Source: Cytophagales bacterium (GTDB lineage: Bacteria; Bacteroidota; Bacteroidia; Cytophagales; Spirosomataceae). Taken from it: DNA of 18,226 bases. Each line of letters begins with the position of its first letter. Position 1 is the stretch's first letter. The notes beneath the pieces are model-generated. The model worked only from the letters and a program-made list of their open reading frames with translations, was not told the DNA's origin and searched no databases. The position numbers and the translations under genes are program-made. Shown here one piece after another: positions 7,230 through 14,804 of the stretch. Where the stretch lies: assembly GCA_028868395.1 (NCBI GenBank), contig JAGWUO010000004.1, positions 1-18,226 of the forward strand, given 5' to 3'.

Positions 7230-8267
7230 ATGACTGACACGCAAAAACCCAAAAAGAATTTACCGAAAATCATTCTTGCTCTTGTAGTATTGATAGGTGG
7301 CTATTACGGAATTAGTAAATACCGATACGCCACCACACACGAAGACACAGATAATGCTCAAATAGAAACCTATTTTGTTCCCGTTCTTCCACGTGTAGCC
7401 GGTTTTGTAAAAGCTGTAACGGTACATGATTATGAAATGGTGAAAGCGGGTACCGTTTTAGTCGAAATCGATAATGAAGAGGCTAAACTAGCCCTATCTG
7501 AAATGGAAGTCGATTTAGACCAAGCCGTTATCGATGTGACTGCTGCTAAAGCTAACTTAACAAGTCTGCAAAAAGCGATTCAAGCCCAACAAGCGCAAGT
7601 AAAAACGGCAGAATATCTTAAAAACAAGGCAGAAAGAGATTTGAATCGCAATAGTGAATTAGAAAAAGCAAAGGCGATTACGCACCAGCAATGGGTCGAT
7701 TCGAAAGATCAACTAGAACTAGCCAATATCAAGTATTTTGGATCTATTGATGAGCTGAATAGCACTAAATCAAAATTAGCCATCCAGGAGTCAGCTGTTA
7801 AACGTGCAGAGAACCTAGTGAAAAACAAAGAGGTGAAAATTGCACAACAAAAATTGAAATTAAACTACTACACGATTACTGCACCCGTTTCAGGTAGAAT
7901 CGGAAAGAAATCCATTGAACCAGGTCAATTTATTCAAGTGTCACAACCCTTAATGACCATTGTAGATAATAATACCTTCTGGGTCGTGGCGAATTTTAAA
8001 GAAACACAGGTTCAGCATTTACACGCTGGAATGGAGGCAGAATTAACCATTGATGCATTTCCAAAGGAAAAAATGAAAGGAAAAATCATTTCCATTTCAG
8101 AGTCAACTGGGGCGAAAACATCCCTATTACCTCCGGATAATTCATCTGGTAACTTCGTTAAAGTGACCCAACGAATTCCTGTTAAAATTGAAATTTCAGA
8201 TCTAGCTAAATACAAATCCATGCTTCGTGCGGGTATGTCTTTAGAGGTATCTATCCCATTGAACTAA
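7230..8267 (+). CDS. emrA: HlyD/EmrA-family periplasmic adaptor of an MFS efflux pump
   Basis: Membrane fusion protein of 345 residues that links the inner-membrane transporter to the outer-membrane channel. One N-terminal membrane helix (about 11-28, KIILALVVLIGGYYG) anchors it. The first half of the biotinyl-lipoyl domain follows (about 48-83, containing LPRVAGFVKAVTV and GTVLVEIDN). Next comes an alanine/glutamine-rich coiled-coil hairpin to about 210, then the second lipoyl half (TITAPVSGRIGKKSIEPGQF) and a beta-barrel with FWVVANFKETQV. The DTDNAQIE segment near 39-46 is typical of EmrA-type proteins. It is the first gene of a three-gene operon, with 4 bases to the transporter. Substrates are unknown. 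Confidence 0.93.
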   Translation: MTDTQKPKKNLPKIILALVVLIGGYYGISKYRYATTHEDTDNAQIETYFVPVLPRVAGFVKAVTVHDYEMVKAGTVLVEIDNEEAKLALSEMEVDLDQAVIDVTAAKANLTSLQKAIQAQQAQVKTAEYLKNKAERDLNRNSELEKAKAITHQQWVDSKDQLELANIKYFGSIDELNSTKSKLAIQESAVKRAENLVKNKEVKIAQQKLKLNYYTITAPVSGRIGKKSIEPGQFIQVSQPLMTIVDNNTFWVVANFKETQVQHLHAGMEAELTIDAFPKEKMKGKIISISESTGAKTSLLPPDNSSGNFVKVTQRIPVKIEISDLAKYKSMLRAGMSLEVSIPLN

Positions 8268-8271
8268 TTTC

Positions 8272-9855
8272 ATGGAGCGCCCGCAAGGATTTGCCAAATT
8301 TATTATTGTCATAACGACCATCACGGCTGCCGTGATGGAGTTATTGGACACGACTATCGTCAATGTGGCCCTGAACCAGATCTCTGGTGCTTTGGGAGCT
8401 ACAATTGAGGATATCGCTTGGGTCATTACGAGTTATGCCATCGCTAACGTGGTGATTATTCCAATGACAGGATTTTTAGGCGAGTATTTTGGCCGAAAGA
8501 ATTATTATTTAGGATCTATGATTCTTTTTGGAATAGCGTCCTATTTCTGTGGAATGAGCGAAACCTTATGGGAATTAGTCTTTTGGCGCTTTATTCAAGG
8601 TATTGGTGGAGGAGCCCTCCTATCTACGTCGCAAGCCATTTTATTCGATGCATTTGAACCGGAAGATCGCCCTATGGCCTCTGGTTTCTTTGGAATGGGT
8701 ATCATCTTAGGACCCTCCTTAGGACCTGTGCTAGGCGGATATTTAGTGGACAATTTTCACTGGTCAGATATCTTCTTAGTGAATATTCCCATTTGTGTGA
8801 TTGCCGTGATTCTAACGCTAGTCTATATCGATCGAAAGGAAGGCGAAGGGGCTAACAGAGCTAATATGACCATTGATTACCCAGGTATTATCTTATTAAT
8901 GATAACAGTGGGTGGATTACAATTCATGTTAGAAAAAGGCGAATCAGAGGATTGGTTTGATTCCCGATTAATCAATATTTGTGCACTTCTTTTTGTGGGT
9001 GGTTTAGCTGCATTTATCTACAGAGAACTCAATACCAAACAACCCGTAGTAAATCTGCGCATTTTCCAAAACCAAACATTCACCATGAGCTCCATCTTCA
9101 CATTAGTAGGTGGATTCGGTTTGTTTACGTCGGTTTTCGTATACCCGATCATGGTGCAACGGATTAATGGATTAACACCCACAGAAACGGGATTATCCTT
9201 GATGGTTCCTACTTTTTTAGGAGTCTTTTTATTTCCGGTTATTGGTCGTGCACTTTCCAAAGGGGCAAAGCCGCTTCCCTTTATGGTATTTGGAATTTTA
9301 ATCTACATTGTATTCGGGTTTATCGGTGGTGAATCGACGAGCGATATGGGACGTTGGGATTTCTTCCCAATGCAGATGCTTCGCGTCATCGGTGTTTCCT
9401 GTCTCCAAATGCCTTTAATCAATCAGGCGGTAGCTGGTTTAAAGCCTCAAGAATATGCTTCAGGTATCTCCTTGACCAATATGATTCGCCAGCTGGGTGG
9501 CGCTTTTGGTATCGCCGTAGCAAACAATTATGCCACTACCCGGGCAGCACAACACCGTTCTGATTTACTAGCGAACGTAACTTCGGAGAATCCTTTATTC
9601 CAACAACGTTTCCAAGGCATCGCACAAACTATGGCACAGAAAACGGGGGATTTGGCTAGGGCTGGAGAAATGGCGTATAAGCAAATTGATATGGTAGTGA
9701 CAAAACAAGCCTATTACTTAGCTTATTTGGACACATTCCGATTAGTATCCATCATTTTCATCTTAATCTTCCCCTTCGTTTTCCTCATCAAAACACCTAA
9801 GAAGGATAAAAAAGACATCGAGAAAATTTTAAAGGCCAGTGAAGAGGCCCATTAA
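8272..9855 (+). CDS. emrB: DHA2-family MFS drug efflux transporter (EmrB type)
   Basis: Proton-driven inner-membrane exporter with about 14 predicted membrane helices in 527 residues, the DHA2 layout. Recognisable motifs: LDTTIVNVAL in the first helix (D26 conserved), motif A GFLGEYFGRKNYYLG at 67-81, motif B-like FWRFIQGIGGG near 104-114, and antiporter motif C ILGPSLGPVLGG at 145-156. The C-terminus is a short lysine-rich cytoplasmic tail. It starts 4 bases after the adaptor and ends 4 bases before the channel gene. With these partners it should export hydrophobic or amphipathic toxic compounds directly across the cell envelope. The exact substrates cannot be predicted. Confidence 0.95.
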   Translation: MERPQGFAKFIIVITTITAAVMELLDTTIVNVALNQISGALGATIEDIAWVITSYAIANVVIIPMTGFLGEYFGRKNYYLGSMILFGIASYFCGMSETLWELVFWRFIQGIGGGALLSTSQAILFDAFEPEDRPMASGFFGMGIILGPSLGPVLGGYLVDNFHWSDIFLVNIPICVIAVILTLVYIDRKEGEGANRANMTIDYPGIILLMITVGGLQFMLEKGESEDWFDSRLINICALLFVGGLAAFIYRELNTKQPVVNLRIFQNQTFTMSSIFTLVGGFGLFTSVFVYPIMVQRINGLTPTETGLSLMVPTFLGVFLFPVIGRALSKGAKPLPFMVFGILIYIVFGFIGGESTSDMGRWDFFPMQMLRVIGVSCLQMPLINQAVAGLKPQEYASGISLTNMIRQLGGAFGIAVANNYATTRAAQHRSDLLANVTSENPLFQQRFQGIAQTMAQKTGDLARAGEMAYKQIDMVVTKQAYYLAYLDTFRLVSIIFILIFPFVFLIKTPKKDKKDIEKILKASEEAH

Positions 9856-9859
9856 TCAT

Positions 9860-11152
9860 ATGAAAAAAATTGCCCTATTTACACTTTTAGCCTTGTCGGC
9901 TCAAGCACAAACGAATAAAGAGTTAAATACACTTGTTCAACAGGCTTTGACCTACTCACCTATTCTAAAGGCACAAAAAACGCAATTGCAAGCGGGAGAA
10001 ATCAAGACGCAAATCCAAAGTTCCTATACAAAACCTGTAGTAGCCTATGAGGCGGGAATTACGCGTGTAGATCCCGTTTCTAAGGTTACATTTGCTACGG
10101 GTGGTGTTCCATCTGTATTGCAATTTCAGCCCAATATGAATTACAATACCAATTTTGTGGCGAGCCAAACCTTATATGATTGGGGAAAAAACAAGTCAAC
10201 TATTGATAAAATACTATTGGAGACGCGTCTTTCTCAAACGCAGATTGATCAAACAGCATTTGGATTAGCTTTCCAAATCGCTACTGTTTACCACCAAATT
10301 CTCTTTTTACAAAACGTAGTCAACATTCAAAAAGCAGAATTAAGCCGCATCAATTCGCATAAAGCCATTGTAGAAAATCAAATCAAATTAGGCGAGGCTT
10401 TGGAATTAGATGCAATGGGTCTTCGCATTCGAGTACAAAATCAAGAAACAAAAATCACCGAGACCGAAACACAAATCGACAAATTGATTGACTTCTTACA
10501 AACGCAAAGCGGTCAAAAGGATATAAAAAACCAAATCAAATCTATCTTACAAGCAAATTCGTCAAAAGGGACGATCGAACAACATCCAGCCATTCTAAGT
10601 TTAGAAGCAGAGAAATCCGTATTTGAACAAGAAATTGCTATCCAAAGCAAAGCGAGCACTCCAACCCTAGCGGGTTCTGCCTCATTGGGAGTACGCAATG
10701 GTTATTTGCCCCGCATTAATGGGGAAGTTCCAGCCTTTGAGGATGACTTCAAATTGAATTCTTTGGTAGGCATTAAACTAACCGTTCCTATCTATTCAGG
10801 AAAAAGAGCGAGCATGCAACAGAGTTTGGCCAAAATTCAGCAAGAAAGAATCGCCTTCCAAAAAGAGGATACTCAAACTAAATTAGCCTATGAATTACGC
10901 CAAGGAAAAGCGAACTTAAATCTAATTCAGGACAAATTAGCCACACAAAAAAAGGTAATAGAGCAAGCAAAATATGCCTACCAATTAGGCGAAGCACGCT
11001 ACAAAGAGGGGACAATCAAGCAATTGGAATTAGACCAAATCCAAAACTTATTAGAAGAAGCCCAATTGCAGGAGGAGAATTTTAAATTTCAATTCAATCT
11101 CCAACAATTGGACTTATTAAAAACGCAAGGCGTTAAATTTTGGGAACTATAA
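9860..11152 (+). CDS. TolC-family outer-membrane efflux channel
   Basis: A 430-residue outer-membrane efflux protein (OEP family). A signal peptide MKKIALFTLLALSAQAQ is followed by two long alpha-helical repeats rich in Gln, Lys and Glu, each with a short beta segment (for example the SQTLYDWGKN region and the LTVPIYSGKR region), the typical TolC duplicated layout. There is no lipobox cysteine. I chose the ATG at 9860 rather than the in-frame GTG at 9839. It begins directly with the signal peptide and keeps the same 4-base spacing as the upstream junction, whereas the GTG lies inside the transporter gene. It is the last gene of the efflux operon. Its end overlaps the convergent ald gene by 6 bases. 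Confidence 0.92.
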   Translation: MKKIALFTLLALSAQAQTNKELNTLVQQALTYSPILKAQKTQLQAGEIKTQIQSSYTKPVVAYEAGITRVDPVSKVTFATGGVPSVLQFQPNMNYNTNFVASQTLYDWGKNKSTIDKILLETRLSQTQIDQTAFGLAFQIATVYHQILFLQNVVNIQKAELSRINSHKAIVENQIKLGEALELDAMGLRIRVQNQETKITETETQIDKLIDFLQTQSGQKDIKNQIKSILQANSSKGTIEQHPAILSLEAEKSVFEQEIAIQSKASTPTLAGSASLGVRNGYLPRINGEVPAFEDDFKLNSLVGIKLTVPIYSGKRASMQQSLAKIQQERIAFQKEDTQTKLAYELRQGKANLNLIQDKLATQKKVIEQAKYAYQLGEARYKEGTIKQLELDQIQNLLEEAQLQEENFKFQFNLQQLDLLKTQGVKFWEL

Positions 11153-12232
11153 ATTAAAGGCAGCTGCGACCCCGGGATGGAAAAGTTTGCCATCATAAAT
11201 CGTCAATCCTTTATTTAAGGCTTCATTTTGGATGCAAGCCTCTGTCCAACCCAAATTAGCCAATAGATGCACATAGGGCAATGTCGCTTGAGTCAAGGCC
11301 ATTGTAGAGGTTTGCGGAACTGCTCCTGGCATATTTGCCACGCAATAATGAACGATTCCATCGATTTCATAGATAGGATTCTCGTGCGTTGTAGGTTTAC
11401 AAGTCTCAATACATCCACCCTGATCAACCGCGACATCAACTAAAACCGTACCAGGAGCCATTTTCTTCAAATCCTCTCGTTTAATCAGATGAGGAGCTTT
11501 AGCACCGTGCAATAAAACTGCTCCTACTACTAAATCCACTGTGGGTAATGCTTCTTGAATGGCGTAAGAAGTAGAGAATTGCGTAGAGACATTAGCCGGC
11601 ATTACCTCATCTAAATAACGTAAACGGGCTAAATTCGTGTCCATAATCGTAACATTAGCTCCTAAACCCGAAGCCATCTTCGCCGCTTGCGTTCCTACCA
11701 CTCCCCCTCCAAGTATTAACACATTCGCAGGTTTAACCCCAGGAACACCTCCTAATAACTTTCCTTTTCCACCCTGAGGTTTACCTAAATAAAAGGCCCC
11801 CACTTGAATAGCCATACGACCAGCCACTTCCGACATTGGCGTCAAAAGAGGCAAACTGCGATCTGCTAATTCCACGGTCTCATAAGCAATACAAACCGCA
11901 TCAGAACTAAGCATGGCGGAAGTTAATTCGCGAGATGCCGCAAAATGGAAGTAGGTAAATAAAATTTGATTCTTTTTAATGAGGGGAAATTCGGCTGCCA
12001 AAGGTTCTTTCACCTTTACAATCATATCCGCCATGGCGTATACTTCAGCAGCTGTTGCTAAAATGACAGCACCCGCCTCTTTGTATTGTGCATCTGAAAG
12101 GCCAGAGCCCTCGCCTGCACTGGCTTGGACATATACTTGATGTCCATTAGCCGTTAAACCTTGAACACCTGCCGGAGTTAAGCCTACCCGAAACTCCTGA
12201 ATTTTAATTTCTTTAGGTACACCAATGATCAT
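11147..12232 (-). CDS. ald: Alanine dehydrogenase
   Basis: NAD-dependent interconversion of L-alanine and pyruvate plus ammonia in the cytoplasm; in most bacteria the enzyme serves alanine catabolism. Starting at the ATG at 12232-12230 gives 361 residues beginning MIIGVPKEIK, the standard family N-terminus. A longer reading frame to 12388 exists but is not credible. Catalytic and substrate residues line up with the well-studied enzymes: R15, K75 in VKVKEP, H96 in TYFHFAAS and D270 in VDVAVDQGG. The NAD-binding Rossmann loop is LILGGGVVGTQAAKMA at 172-187. It is divergent from an Lrp/AsnC regulator. Its leader contains a terminator-like hairpin 20 bases before the start codon, suggesting control beyond the Lrp-type operator. 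Confidence 0.97.
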   Translation of the reverse strand: MIIGVPKEIKIQEFRVGLTPAGVQGLTANGHQVYVQASAGEGSGLSDAQYKEAGAVILATAAEVYAMADMIVKVKEPLAAEFPLIKKNQILFTYFHFAASRELTSAMLSSDAVCIAYETVELADRSLPLLTPMSEVAGRMAIQVGAFYLGKPQGGKGKLLGGVPGVKPANVLILGGGVVGTQAAKMASGLGANVTIMDTNLARLRYLDEVMPANVSTQFSTSYAIQEALPTVDLVVGAVLLHGAKAPHLIKREDLKKMAPGTVLVDVAVDQGGCIETCKPTTHENPIYEIDGIVHYCVANMPGAVPQTSTMALTQATLPYVHLLANLGWTEACIQNEALNKGLTIYDGKLFHPGVAAAFNL

Positions 12233-12245
12233 AACATAAATGTTT

Positions 12246-12283
12246 AAAAAGAAAGGCCACCGAAAAAAATTCCGCTGGCCTTT
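12246..12283 (-). terminator. Terminator-like hairpin in the ald leader (possible attenuator)
   Basis: On the minus strand, AAAGGCCAGCG (12283-12273), a 10-base T-rich loop, then CGGTGGCCTTT (12262-12252) form an 11-pair stem with one mismatch. A C and five Ts follow (12250-12246). This is the form of an intrinsic terminator, but it lies between the candidate ald promoter and the ald start codon. On the plus strand no T-run follows the stem, so it is not a terminator in that direction. Either it attenuates ald or it ends a short leader RNA. Confidence 0.6.
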
Positions 12284-12308
12284 ACCTTTGATGAAGTATA
12301 ATACAGTG

Positions 12309-12316
12309 CAAATATA
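12309..12316 (-). promoter_or_regulatory. Candidate -7 box of the ald promoter
   Basis: On the minus strand TATATTTG matches TAnnTTTG exactly. Transcription from here would give a leader of about 70 bases containing the terminator-like hairpin. No convincing TTG is found at -33, so activation by a bound regulator is possible. Confidence 0.45.
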
Positions 12317-12355
12317 GACATGACAATAAAATATCTTGCATAATGATATATAATA

Positions 12356-12368
12356 AGTAATATTTACT
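12356..12368. promoter_or_regulatory. Candidate Lrp/AsnC operator
   Basis: AGTAATATTTACT is a perfect 5+5 dyad with a 3-base centre in the AT-rich ald/lrp gap. Extended by one base each side it fits the E. coli Lrp consensus YAGHAWATTWTDCTR at 12 of 15 positions by my alignment. It lies about 40 bases upstream of the candidate ald -7 box, a suitable position for an activator. Confidence 0.45.
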
Positions 12369-12437
12369 GCACAAATACATTTACACAAGAATAAATAATA
12401 TTCTCATAGCGTTTCGAACCAAAAAACCGAAAACTTT

Positions 12438-12908
12438 ATGGCAAAAAATACCAACCTCGATGAATTAGATCACAAAATCTTACAAATCATCCAAAACGAC
12501 AGCCAAAAAACCCTCAAAGAAATCTCTGAGCAAGTGAATTTATCCCTCAGCCCCACGCACGATCGCATCAAACGAATGGAAACAGATGGGTATATCCAAG
12601 GCTACGTGGCACTATTGAATCGAAAGAAACTCAATCTAGGGCTTTTGGTTCACTGTCAAGTCACTTTGGAAAAGCAAAACCGCAAAAACTTCCGCGAGTT
12701 CGAAGCAGCGATTCTCAACTTCCCAGAGGTAACCTCCTGCCATTTAGTTTCTGGGAACTTTGATTATTATCTAAATGTGGTCAGTGCGGATGTAGAAAGC
12801 TATAATCAATTTTACCAAGAAAAATTAGCGGTATTGCCCTCCGTCGCTCACATCAGTACCTTGTTTGTGATGGATGAAATCAAACAAACTACAGCTTTGC
12901 CTGTGTAA
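12438..12908 (+). CDS. Lrp/AsnC family transcriptional regulator
   Basis: A 156-residue feast/famine regulator. The N-terminal helix-turn-helix lies at about 8-55 (LDELDHKILQIIQNDSQKTL, then ISEQVNLSLSPTHDRIKRME). The C-terminal RAM ligand-binding domain begins near residue 65, with the characteristic segments EVTSCHLVSGNFDYYLNVV and LPSVAHISTLFVMDEIK. It is divergent from ald, an arrangement well known for alanine-responsive regulators (such as AldR of Mycobacterium), so alanine is the most likely effector and ald the most likely target. A plus-strand TACCTTTG at 12283-12290 could be its -7 box with a leader of about 140 bases, though this is weak. The ATG is the natural start; no Shine-Dalgarno is present. 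Confidence 0.94.
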   Translation: MAKNTNLDELDHKILQIIQNDSQKTLKEISEQVNLSLSPTHDRIKRMETDGYIQGYVALLNRKKLNLGLLVHCQVTLEKQNRKNFREFEAAILNFPEVTSCHLVSGNFDYYLNVVSADVESYNQFYQEKLAVLPSVAHISTLFVMDEIKQTTALPV

Positions 12909-12922
12909 ATTGTGTATCTTTG
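12896..12922 (+). promoter_or_regulatory. ssrA promoter
   Basis: TATCTTTG at 12915-12922 is an exact TAnnTTTG box 11 bases before the mature tmRNA 5' end. TTTG at 12896-12899 is a possible -33 element, with a somewhat short 15-base spacer, and lies inside the last codons of the Lrp-type gene. Confidence 0.6.
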
Positions 12923-12933
12923 TATTTCTATTT

Positions 12934-13302
12934 GGGATCGACCGGTTTTGACAGCTTATGTAGTCCGGTTGTAAGCACGTCGGGAGTTGTAGGCATTTCC
13001 TGTTAAAAAAACCTTCGAATTATAGCTGGCAATACTTCGTATGCCATGGCTGCTTAGTCTGATAGACTAACCAATTGCCATCGTTCAGCCCTGTCCAAAC
13101 TCTGCCGACGGGGGATTCTGAGCGTCGACATGCAGAGTCGCTGAATCCGATTTCTCTAACGATTCAGTAGTATCCAGAGGATAAGTGTTAGGTAAGGTCT
13201 GATCTGAACCTATCTAACATCGAAAACTAATCAAATCTAAACGTGTAGAAAGCAGCAGTTCTCTAGGTTTGGACGAGGGTTCGAGTCCCTCCGATTCCAC
13301 CA
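12934..13302 (+). ncRNA. ssrA: Transfer-messenger RNA (tmRNA)
   Basis: Rescues ribosomes stalled on broken mRNAs and tags the nascent peptide for proteolysis. The 5' end GGGATCGACCGGTTTTGACA and the 3' end GGGTTCGAGTCCCTCCGATT followed by CCACCA are the hallmark tRNA-like half domains. GGGATCG (12934-12940) pairs with CGATTCC (13292-13298) as the 7-bp acceptor stem, one pair being G-U. The T arm is GAGGG-TTCGAGT-CCCTC, and CCA is encoded at 13300-13302. The tag reading frame starts with GGC at 13028, right after a TATAGCT context, and ends at TAG 13055-13057, giving GNTSYAMAA. With the alanine carried by tmRNA the tag would be A-GNTSYAMAA. Length is about 369 nt, normal for a one-piece tmRNA. 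Boundaries are from base pairing, not from mapping. Confidence 0.97.
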
Positions 13303-13308
13303 GACAAT

Positions 13309-13341
13309 AAAAAAAGCCCCAATTTCGTGGGGCTTTTTTTT
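13309..13341. terminator. Strong intrinsic terminator after ssrA (bidirectional form)
   Basis: A run of A, GCCCCA (13316-13321), a 6-base loop, TGGGGC (13328-13333) and eight Ts form a perfect hairpin flanked by A and T tracts. It terminates ssrA on the plus strand. Because of the A tract it can also act for the convergent aminopeptidase gene, whose stop is at 13359. Confidence 0.92.
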
Positions 13342-13358
13342 ATAATAACGGCAAAAGA

Positions 13359-14744
13359 CTAAAAAACACTCTTCTGTGCTGCCATCTTTTCAATTTCAGC
13401 CACTGAACGAGGAGAACCTTGAGAAAGGTTTACATTTCCTTTTTCGGTGATTAAAATATCATCTTCGATACGAATACCAATATTCCACCATTTCTTATCG
13501 CATTTACTTCCGGCTGGAATGTAAATACCTGGTTCAACCGTAACTACCACACCCGGAGCTAACACGCGAGGTCCTAAATCATGTACATCTAAACCTAAAT
13601 GATGCGAAGTGCCGTGTGGGAAATACATACGTGCTTCTTTCTCGTTCGCCACAATACCTAATTTGATTAAGCCAGCATTCACTACAGCACGAGATGCGGC
13701 GTCAATATCACTAAAGGGAGCACCTACTTTACATGCTGCAATCCCTGCATCTTGAGCGGCAAGCACAATTTCGTATAATGCTTTTTGTGCTTCAGAGAAT
13801 TTACCATTGGCAGGAACTGTTCTGGTGACGTCAGCCGAATAACCATGGTATTCCGCCGCGCAATCGCTTAATAATAAATCTCCCTCTTTAATCGTCTTCA
13901 AATTCGTGATATAATGTAAAACACAGGCATTTTCTGCGGCACCATTAATACTATTATAACCTGGGTATTCAGAACCCTCTTTTTTGAAATGGTATTCCAT
14001 AATCGCCTGCGCCTGGTATTCTTTCATTCCCGGTTTAACCGCACGCATCACATCATTATGACCTAACACACTGATAGATGCTGCCTTTTGAATGAGTGCA
14101 ATCTCTTCAGGTTGTTTGATCCCGCGTAAAGTTCTTAAAGTATTAAGTGTAGATCTAGAGGCCAAAGGCTTAGCATTAGAAATCACCAAACTATCTACTA
14201 ATGAAGCCATACGAGATAATGGATCTGGTTTTACTTGGTATTTAGTAAATATCCCCTCTGAACGATATAAAGTATACACCGAATCCACTCCAACTAAGGA
14301 GATCGAAGAGCTTGTAAATTGATCATTGATGAACACATTTTCCATCTTGCTCTTGGCTTTGAAACCATCTACTCCAAGAATTTTACCTGTCCATAATTCT
14401 TTAAATGGATCACGGTTTTGGACAAAGATGAATTCTGTGCCTGTTTTCCCTAAAAGGGTTACTGGCTGCTTAAATAATAATAAAACAGCGTTAGGCTCTT
14501 CTAATCCTGTTAAATAGTAAAAATTTTTGTTTTGTGCGTATTGGAACTCGGTGTCATTACTGCGCTGACGTGTTTGGGATGCAAAGAAGATACCCACGCC
14601 TTTGTCAGACATTTTCTCTTTAAAGGCAGCACGACGACCCGCATGAAATTCTGGGCTTAAATAATCCGTTGGATAATCTTGAGCAATGGCGGATTGCAAT
14701 GACAAAGTAGCGAACAATCCGATGATGAGGTGTTTGATTTTCAT
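13359..14744 (-). CDS. Xaa-Pro aminopeptidase, exported (peptidase M24B)
   Basis: Metallo-aminopeptidase that removes N-terminal residues preceding proline. The 461 residues begin with a signal peptide (MKIKHLIIGLFATLSLQSAIAQ), so the enzyme is probably periplasmic, unlike cytoplasmic E. coli PepP. The N-terminal AMP_N domain spans roughly 30-190 (FHAGRRAAFKEKM, NKNFYYLTGLEEPNAVLLL). The pita-bread catalytic domain follows. The five metal ligands can be aligned: D294 (LLSDCAAEY), D305 (YSADVTRT), H381 (GTSHHLGLDVHD), E404 (VTVEPGIYIP) and E427 (GIRIEDDI). The start at 14744 is fixed by the signal peptide. It lies 60 bases downstream of the membrane-protein gene, with a terminator between them. 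It has no obvious promoter box of its own in that short gap. Confidence 0.93.
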   Translation of the reverse strand: MKIKHLIIGLFATLSLQSAIAQDYPTDYLSPEFHAGRRAAFKEKMSDKGVGIFFASQTRQRSNDTEFQYAQNKNFYYLTGLEEPNAVLLLFKQPVTLLGKTGTEFIFVQNRDPFKELWTGKILGVDGFKAKSKMENVFINDQFTSSSISLVGVDSVYTLYRSEGIFTKYQVKPDPLSRMASLVDSLVISNAKPLASRSTLNTLRTLRGIKQPEEIALIQKAASISVLGHNDVMRAVKPGMKEYQAQAIMEYHFKKEGSEYPGYNSINGAAENACVLHYITNLKTIKEGDLLLSDCAAEYHGYSADVTRTVPANGKFSEAQKALYEIVLAAQDAGIAACKVGAPFSDIDAASRAVVNAGLIKLGIVANEKEARMYFPHGTSHHLGLDVHDLGPRVLAPGVVVTVEPGIYIPAGSKCDKKWWNIGIRIEDDILITEKGNVNLSQGSPRSVAEIEKMAAQKSVF

Positions 14745-14779
14745 TGAATAATAGATATTTGAAATAGCAAGATAAGAAA

Positions 14780-14801
14780 AAAGGCTCCAGATGGAGCCTT
14801 T
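14780..14801 (-). terminator. Intrinsic terminator after the membrane-protein gene
   Basis: AAAGGCTCC (14780-14788), loop AGAT, GGAGCCTTT (14793-14801) is a perfect 9-bp stem. Read on the minus strand it is followed by further Ts (14779-14776), and it starts 4 bases after the stop of the upstream minus-strand gene. Confidence 0.85.
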
Positions 14802-14804
14802 GGA

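Noticed and set aside
9839..9859. GTG start for the TolC-type gene inside the transporter gene
   Set aside because: It would put MKRPINH before an otherwise perfect signal peptide; the ATG at 9860 also matches the 4-base spacing of the operon.
12233..12388. N-terminal extension of alanine dehydrogenase by 52 residues
   Set aside because: The extension covers the hairpin and the promoter box and reads as low-complexity sequence. With the ATG at 12232 the known active-site residue numbers fall into place exactly.
12909..13358. Possible small coding genes in the 450-base gap
   Set aside because: The gap is fully explained by the ssrA promoter, the tmRNA and its terminator.
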